Assembly: GCA_947311745.1 (NCBI GenBank)
Contig: CAMZLT010000233.1
Coordinates: 1 to 6,507 of the forward strand
Direction of reading: 5' to 3'
Source of the DNA: an uncultured Flavobacteriaceae bacterium
Lineage (GTDB): Bacteria > Bacteroidota > Bacteroidia > Flavobacteriales > Flavobacteriaceae
DNA length: 6,507 nt
The stretch's first letter is position 1, and every line of letters starts with the position of its first letter. This document shows positions 6,007 to 6,507 of the stretch, piece after piece. The notes below the pieces were generated by a model. That model was not told the DNA's origin. It made no database searches and saw only the letters and a list, made by a program, of their open reading frames with translations. The translations under genes were made by a program, and so were the position numbers.

Positions 6007-6507
6007 ATGAAAAAAATTACAATGTATTTTACGCTTGTTTTTTTTGCCGCTTTTAGTTGGCTTGGACAAGCACAAACAGTTTGTAATCAGACATTCTCTG
6101 CTTCAGGGCAAGATGACGCTCCTACTGTTTTAACAATTAACGCTGCCGATGTTACATGTAACGCTGGTGAAACAATTAACACTATTACCATTGGTAATTC
6201 TGCTGGTAACTTAACAAACGGGTATTGTGGTAATTGGTATGATTTTACCTTAAATGTAGATGGTGCAGATGTAGTAACTGGTTGTGCAACAGATTTTGAT
6301 GGATACGATGTTACTGGTTTTAGTACCATAACCATAACATCTAATGATTTAGATGCTTATTCTGATGGTGTAACTATTGAAGTAGATTTAGTTGTAGATC
6401 ATGCTACACCTACTTGTCCAACACCTTCTGCTATGGCAGATGCTAATTTAGCATTTACAAGTGTAGATTTATCTTGGACTGCTGGTAATGCAGAAACTAT
6501 GTGGGAA
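6007..6507 (+). CDS. Secreted beta-rich protein with FN3 start, N-terminal part (3' end outside window)
   Basis: The ATG at 6007 opens a frame that runs off the window after 167 codons. Residues 1-23 form a signal peptide (MKKITMYFTLVFFAAFSWLGQAQ) with likely cleavage at QAQ. Residues about 26-132 form a beta-rich, Asp/Thr/Asn-rich domain with cysteines at 26, 51, 74 and 93 and motifs NGYCGNWYDFTLNVDG and DFDGYDVTGFSTITIT; I do not recognise a named family. From about 135 an FN3 domain begins: TPTCPTPSAM, then TSVDLSWTAGNAETMWE, the same linker style (PTC..P) as in the preceding gene. By analogy it is probably another T9SS-exported modular surface protein, but its C-terminus is not visible. 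It follows the terminator and a candidate promoter, so it is likely transcribed separately. No Shine-Dalgarno is present; the leader is A/T-rich. Confidence 0.85.
   Translation, partial: MKKITMYFTLVFFAAFSWLGQAQTVCNQTFSASGQDDAPTVLTINAADVTCNAGETINTITIGNSAGNLTNGYCGNWYDFTLNVDGADVVTGCATDFDGYDVTGFSTITITSNDLDAYSDGVTIEVDLVVDHATPTCPTPSAMADANLAFTSVDLSWTAGNAETMWE

Noticed and set aside
6087..6335. Open frame on the minus strand inside the downstream secreted-protein gene
   Set aside because: It is antisense to a frame with a proper signal peptide and FN3 start, and has no recognisable features.

Overview
The window looks like chromosomal DNA of a marine-type or environmental member of the Bacteroidetes, most likely family Flavobacteriaceae. 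The evidence is the low G+C and A/T-rich spacers, the absence of Shine-Dalgarno sequences, TAnnTTT-type promoter boxes, a FabI of the Bacteroidetes type, and a C-terminal type IX secretion (T9SS) sorting domain on a large secreted protein. All four genes that can be supported are on the + strand.

Layout. (1) Positions 1-576 hold the 3' end of a DUF349-family, helix-rich cytoplasmic protein whose start lies outside the window. (2) After a 12-nt gap comes a complete fabI (589-1404), encoding the NADH-dependent enoyl-ACP reductase of type II fatty-acid synthesis; the spacing suggests co-transcription with the DUF349 gene. (3) A 115-nt A/T-rich spacer with a possible promoter leads to a 4.3-kb gene (1520-5851, probable true start 1532). 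It encodes a secreted mosaic protein of about 1440 residues: signal peptide, MAM/jelly-roll-like domain, FN3, CUB, FN3, CUB, FN3, a second MAM-like domain, FN3, CUB, FN3, a PPC-like beta domain, and a T9SS type A sorting domain. (4) A strong rho-independent terminator (5902-5949) and a TAACTTTA promoter-like box separate it from a second secreted-protein gene (6007 to beyond 6507). Only the first 167 codons of that gene are visible: a signal peptide, a cysteine-containing beta-rich domain and the beginning of an FN3 domain.

The first two genes are housekeeping. The last two are surface or secreted modular proteins, each apparently its own transcription unit. The mosaic protein is best read as an adhesin-like or glycan/protein-binding surface protein; no catalytic domain is visible in it. 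Its most notable feature is an internal CUB-FN3 duplication. The first two CUB copies share 83 of 105 residues and long identical DNA tracts at an exact 636-nt offset. The third copy has diverged and lost a Cys-Cys pair. I see no defence system, mobile element, CRISPR array, RNA gene or other clearly undescribed system in this window.
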